Shown: in pieces, positions 62,039 to 64,000 of the stretch | Numbering within the stretch: the stretch's first letter is position 1 | Layout of the letters: every line of letters starts with the position of its first letter | Assembly: GCF_947489035.1 (NCBI RefSeq) | Contig: NZ_CANLCI010000012.1 | Location: forward strand, 1-64,000 | Direction of reading: 5' to 3' | Source of the DNA: an uncultured Ferrimonas sp. | GTDB taxonomy: Bacteria > Pseudomonadota > Gammaproteobacteria > Enterobacterales > Shewanellaceae | DNA length: 64,000 nucleotides | The notes under the pieces: model-generated | What the model was told of the DNA's origin: nothing | Database searches by the model: none | The model's input: only the letters and a program-made list of their open reading frames with translations | Program-made: the position numbers and the translations under genes

Positions 62039-63727
62039 ATGGACGACAACAAACGCCCGCTATTTATTCATTACGCCGGTCCGGTGTTACTCGAATCTCC
62101 GCTGCTGAATAAAGGTTCGGCTTTCACTGAAGATGAACGCTCATTTTTCAACCTGCACGGGCTCTTGCCAAAAGCGGTCGAAACCATCGATGAGCAGGTT
62201 AACCGCGCCGCAGAACAATACCGCGCGTTCACCAACGACATGGATCGTCACGTTTACCTGCGCAACATCCAAGACACCAACGAAACCCTGTTTTACCGCT
62301 TGGTGCAGGATCACATCAGCGAGATGATGCCAATCATCTATACCCCAACCGTGGGCGCGGCCTGTGAGCAGTTCTCTAACATCTATCGCCGCTCCCGTGG
62401 TTTGTTCATTTCGTACGAGGATCGCAATCGCGTTGACGAGGTGCTGTACAACGCCATTGGTCACAACGTGAAGGTGATTGTGATCACCGACGGCGAGCGG
62501 ATCTTAGGCTTAGGTGATCAAGGCATTGGCGGCATGGGCATTCCAATCGGTAAGCTGGCTCTGTACACCGCCTGTGGTGGGATCAGCCCCGCCTACACCT
62601 TGCCAATAGTGTTGGATGTGGGCACCGATAACCCACAGCGTTTGAACGATCCGATGTACATGGGCGCACGCCATGCCCGCGTTACCGGCGACGAGTACGA
62701 CAACTTTGTTGATGAAGTGATGCAAGCCATCAAACGCCGCTGGCCACAAGCCTTGGTGCAGTTTGAAGATTTTGCCCAGCGCAACGCCATGCCGCTGCTG
62801 CGCCGCTACAAAGATGAGATGTGCTGCTTTAACGATGATATTCAAGGCACCGCCGCGGTCACCGTGGGTTGCTTATTGGCCGCTTGCAAAGCCCAAGGCA
62901 GCGAGCTAAAAGATCAAACCATCGCCTTCTTAGGCGCCGGCTCAGCCGGTTGCGGCATTGCTGAGGCCATTATCGCCGAAATGGTGTCCCAAGGGCTCAG
63001 TGAAAACAAAGCCCGCGCGCAAGTGTACATGGTTGATCGCTGGGGGCTGCTGCTCGAAGGCATGCCAAACCTGCTCGACTTCCAGCAAAACTTAGTGCAA
63101 CCGCAAAGCGTCTTGGAACAATGGGCCACCAGCAGTGACAACATCTCGTTGTTAGAAGTGGTTGAGAACGCCAAACCGTCGGTTTTGGTTGGCGTATCAG
63201 GCGCCCCAGGCTTGTTCACCCAACAGGTGATTGAATCAATGGCGGCCAATAACGACAAGCCCATTGTGTTCCCGCTTTCCAACCCAACCAGTCGAGTTGA
63301 AGCCACTCCAGAAGACGTACTGCGCTGGAGTGAAGGCCGTGCCTTGGTTGCCACCGGCAGCCCGTTTGCCCCAGTTACCTACGATGAGCAAGAGTTTGTG
63401 ATTGCCCAGTGCAACAACAGCTACATCTTCCCTGGGGTTGGCCTTGGGGTACTGGCGGCAGGTGCCGACCGAGTGACAGACAACATGCTTATGGCCGCCA
63501 GCCGCGCCTTGGCTGAGTGTTCGCCCTTAGGGCAGAAAGGGGAAGGCCCGCTGCTGCCAGATCTAGAACAGATCGCCGAGGTCAGCAAGCAGATCGCCTT
63601 CGCTGTAGGCAAAAGTGCCATGCAAGACGGAGTGGCGATGCGGGTGAAGTTGGATCACTTGCGTGATGCCATTGAAGAGAGCTTCTGGTACCCAGAGTAC
63701 CGTCAATACAAGCGTTCAGCGTTTTAA
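62039..63727 (+). CDS. maeA: NAD-dependent malic enzyme
   Basis: A 562-aa malic enzyme that decarboxylates malate to pyruvate. It is close to E. coli MaeA (SfcA) along its whole length: [49 protein letters not shown] (NAD site) and [14 protein letters not shown] 62039 gives the family N-terminus (D-D-N-K-R-P-L-F-I); the frame extends to 61976 but those residues are not homologous. Confidence 0.97.
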   Translation: MDDNKRPLFIHYAGPVLLESPLLNKGSAFTEDERSFFNLHGLLPKAVETIDEQVNRAAEQYRAFTNDMDRHVYLRNIQDTNETLFYRLVQDHISEMMPIIYTPTVGAACEQFSNIYRRSRGLFISYEDRNRVDEVLYNAIGHNVKVIVITDGERILGLGDQGIGGMGIPIGKLALYTACGGISPAYTLPIVLDVGTDNPQRLNDPMYMGARHARVTGDEYDNFVDEVMQAIKRRWPQALVQFEDFAQRNAMPLLRRYKDEMCCFNDDIQGTAAVTVGCLLAACKAQGSELKDQTIAFLGAGSAGCGIAEAIIAEMVSQGLSENKARAQVYMVDRWGLLLEGMPNLLDFQQNLVQPQSVLEQWATSSDNISLLEVVENAKPSVLVGVSGAPGLFTQQVIESMAANNDKPIVFPLSNPTSRVEATPEDVLRWSEGRALVATGSPFAPVTYDEQEFVIAQCNNSYIFPGVGLGVLAAGADRVTDNMLMAASRALAECSPLGQKGEGPLLPDLEQIAEVSKQIAFAVGKSAMQDGVAMRVKLDHLRDAIEESFWYPEYRQYKRSAF

Positions 63728-63747
63728 TCACTCGCTGTCGCCACAAT

Positions 63748-63779
63748 AAAAAAGCGCGGGCTAAGGCCCGCGCTTTTTG
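63748..63779. terminator. maeA terminator, probably bidirectional
   Basis: AAAAAGCGCGGGC-CTAAG-GCCCGCGCTTTTT type hairpin, 20 bp after maeA. A-run on one side and T-run on the other; it may also end the minus-strand gene to the right. Confidence 0.92.
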
Positions 63780-63820
63780 TTGCTCTTTTGCCCACCGAAC
63801 GACGGTGAATTGATGCGCTG

Positions 63821-64000
63821 CTAATGAGACAGCATCGACGTAGGCTGCGCTAACCGCTGCAGCAGCTCTTGTTGCCGTTGTTGCCATGCTTGGCCGCAGG
63901 CGTGGCAACAACACCACTCCTTCAGCCCTTGCCACTGTAACGCCATGGTTACTGCGCTATGGGCTTTATCAGCTTGTTCTTTGGTAATTTTACAGCGGCG
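63821..64000 (-). CDS. C-terminal fragment of an unidentified Cys-containing protein (runs off the window)
   Basis: Reading the minus strand from the window edge gives 59 residues ending at a TAG at 63821: R-R-C-K-I-T-K-E-Q-A, then a segment with W-C-C-C-H-A-C-G and a Gln-rich tail. The C-x-x-C-like cysteines suggest a metal-binding end. The frame is open to 64000. The gene cannot be named. Confidence 0.5.
   Translation of the reverse strand, partial: RRCKITKEQADKAHSAVTMALQWQGLKEWCCCHACGQAWQQRQQELLQRLAQPTSMLSH

Overview
The window reads as 64 kb of ordinary chromosome from a marine-type gammaproteobacterium of the Alteromonadales/Shewanella-Ferrimonas kind (placement is inference, moderate confidence). 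The support is FadR, AsnS, NhaB, DsbB, MinCDE and malic enzyme that look close to their E. coli counterparts, the fadR-nhaB-dsbB-ycgN-mltB-ycgL-minCDE gene order, the yeaG-yeaH-ycgB cluster, a thiDE fusion, and dense coding at moderately high GC. I saw no rRNA, tRNA, CRISPR array, insertion sequence or prophage gene.

Layout. 1-66: the start of a secreted protein gene leaving the window. 369-7047: the thiamine operon thiC-thiDE-thiF-thiS-thiG-thiH on the minus strand behind a TPP riboswitch. 7362-15921: mixed small genes (YoaH-like protein, acetyltransferase, HAD nucleotidase, two orphan membrane proteins, a lipoprotein cytochrome c with an 11-residue repeat tether, a sodium/solute symporter, a deoxynucleoside kinase). 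16020-25744: a seven-gene minus-strand operon that matches acyclic terpene (citronellol/geraniol) utilisation: AtuA-like protein, a biotin-dependent geranyl/methylcrotonyl-type carboxylase (AtuC + AtuF), enoyl-CoA hydratase, SDR and two acyl-CoA dehydrogenases, with a divergent TetR regulator and a candidate operator between them. 26752-28220: acetyltransferase and ApbE-type flavin transferase.

28217-34484 is the most interesting part: a tightly coupled four-gene minus-strand operon encoding a 1234-aa SMC-like ATPase, a small winged-helix-type subunit, a kleisin-like subunit and a short Toprim protein. This is an MksBEF/Wadjet-like condensin plus nuclease, but in the order B-E-F-G rather than the usual F-E-B-G (JetABCD), and with a much reduced Toprim subunit.

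34903-41601: asnS, a small lipoprotein, a frameshifted VanZ-like gene, then a nitric-oxide detoxification pair (quinol-dependent NO reductase norB plus ygbA) behind a near-consensus NsrR box, a lipoprotein and the monothiol glutaredoxin. 41789-47390: Fe superoxide dismutase and the stress/starvation cluster yeaG-yeaH-ycgB. 47407-54481: fadR to minCDE. 54667-63727: an S9 peptidase, class I fumarase, a His/Lys/Pro-rich lipoprotein, a UMF1-type MFS transporter and NAD-malic enzyme. The window closes inside a Cys-containing minus-strand gene.
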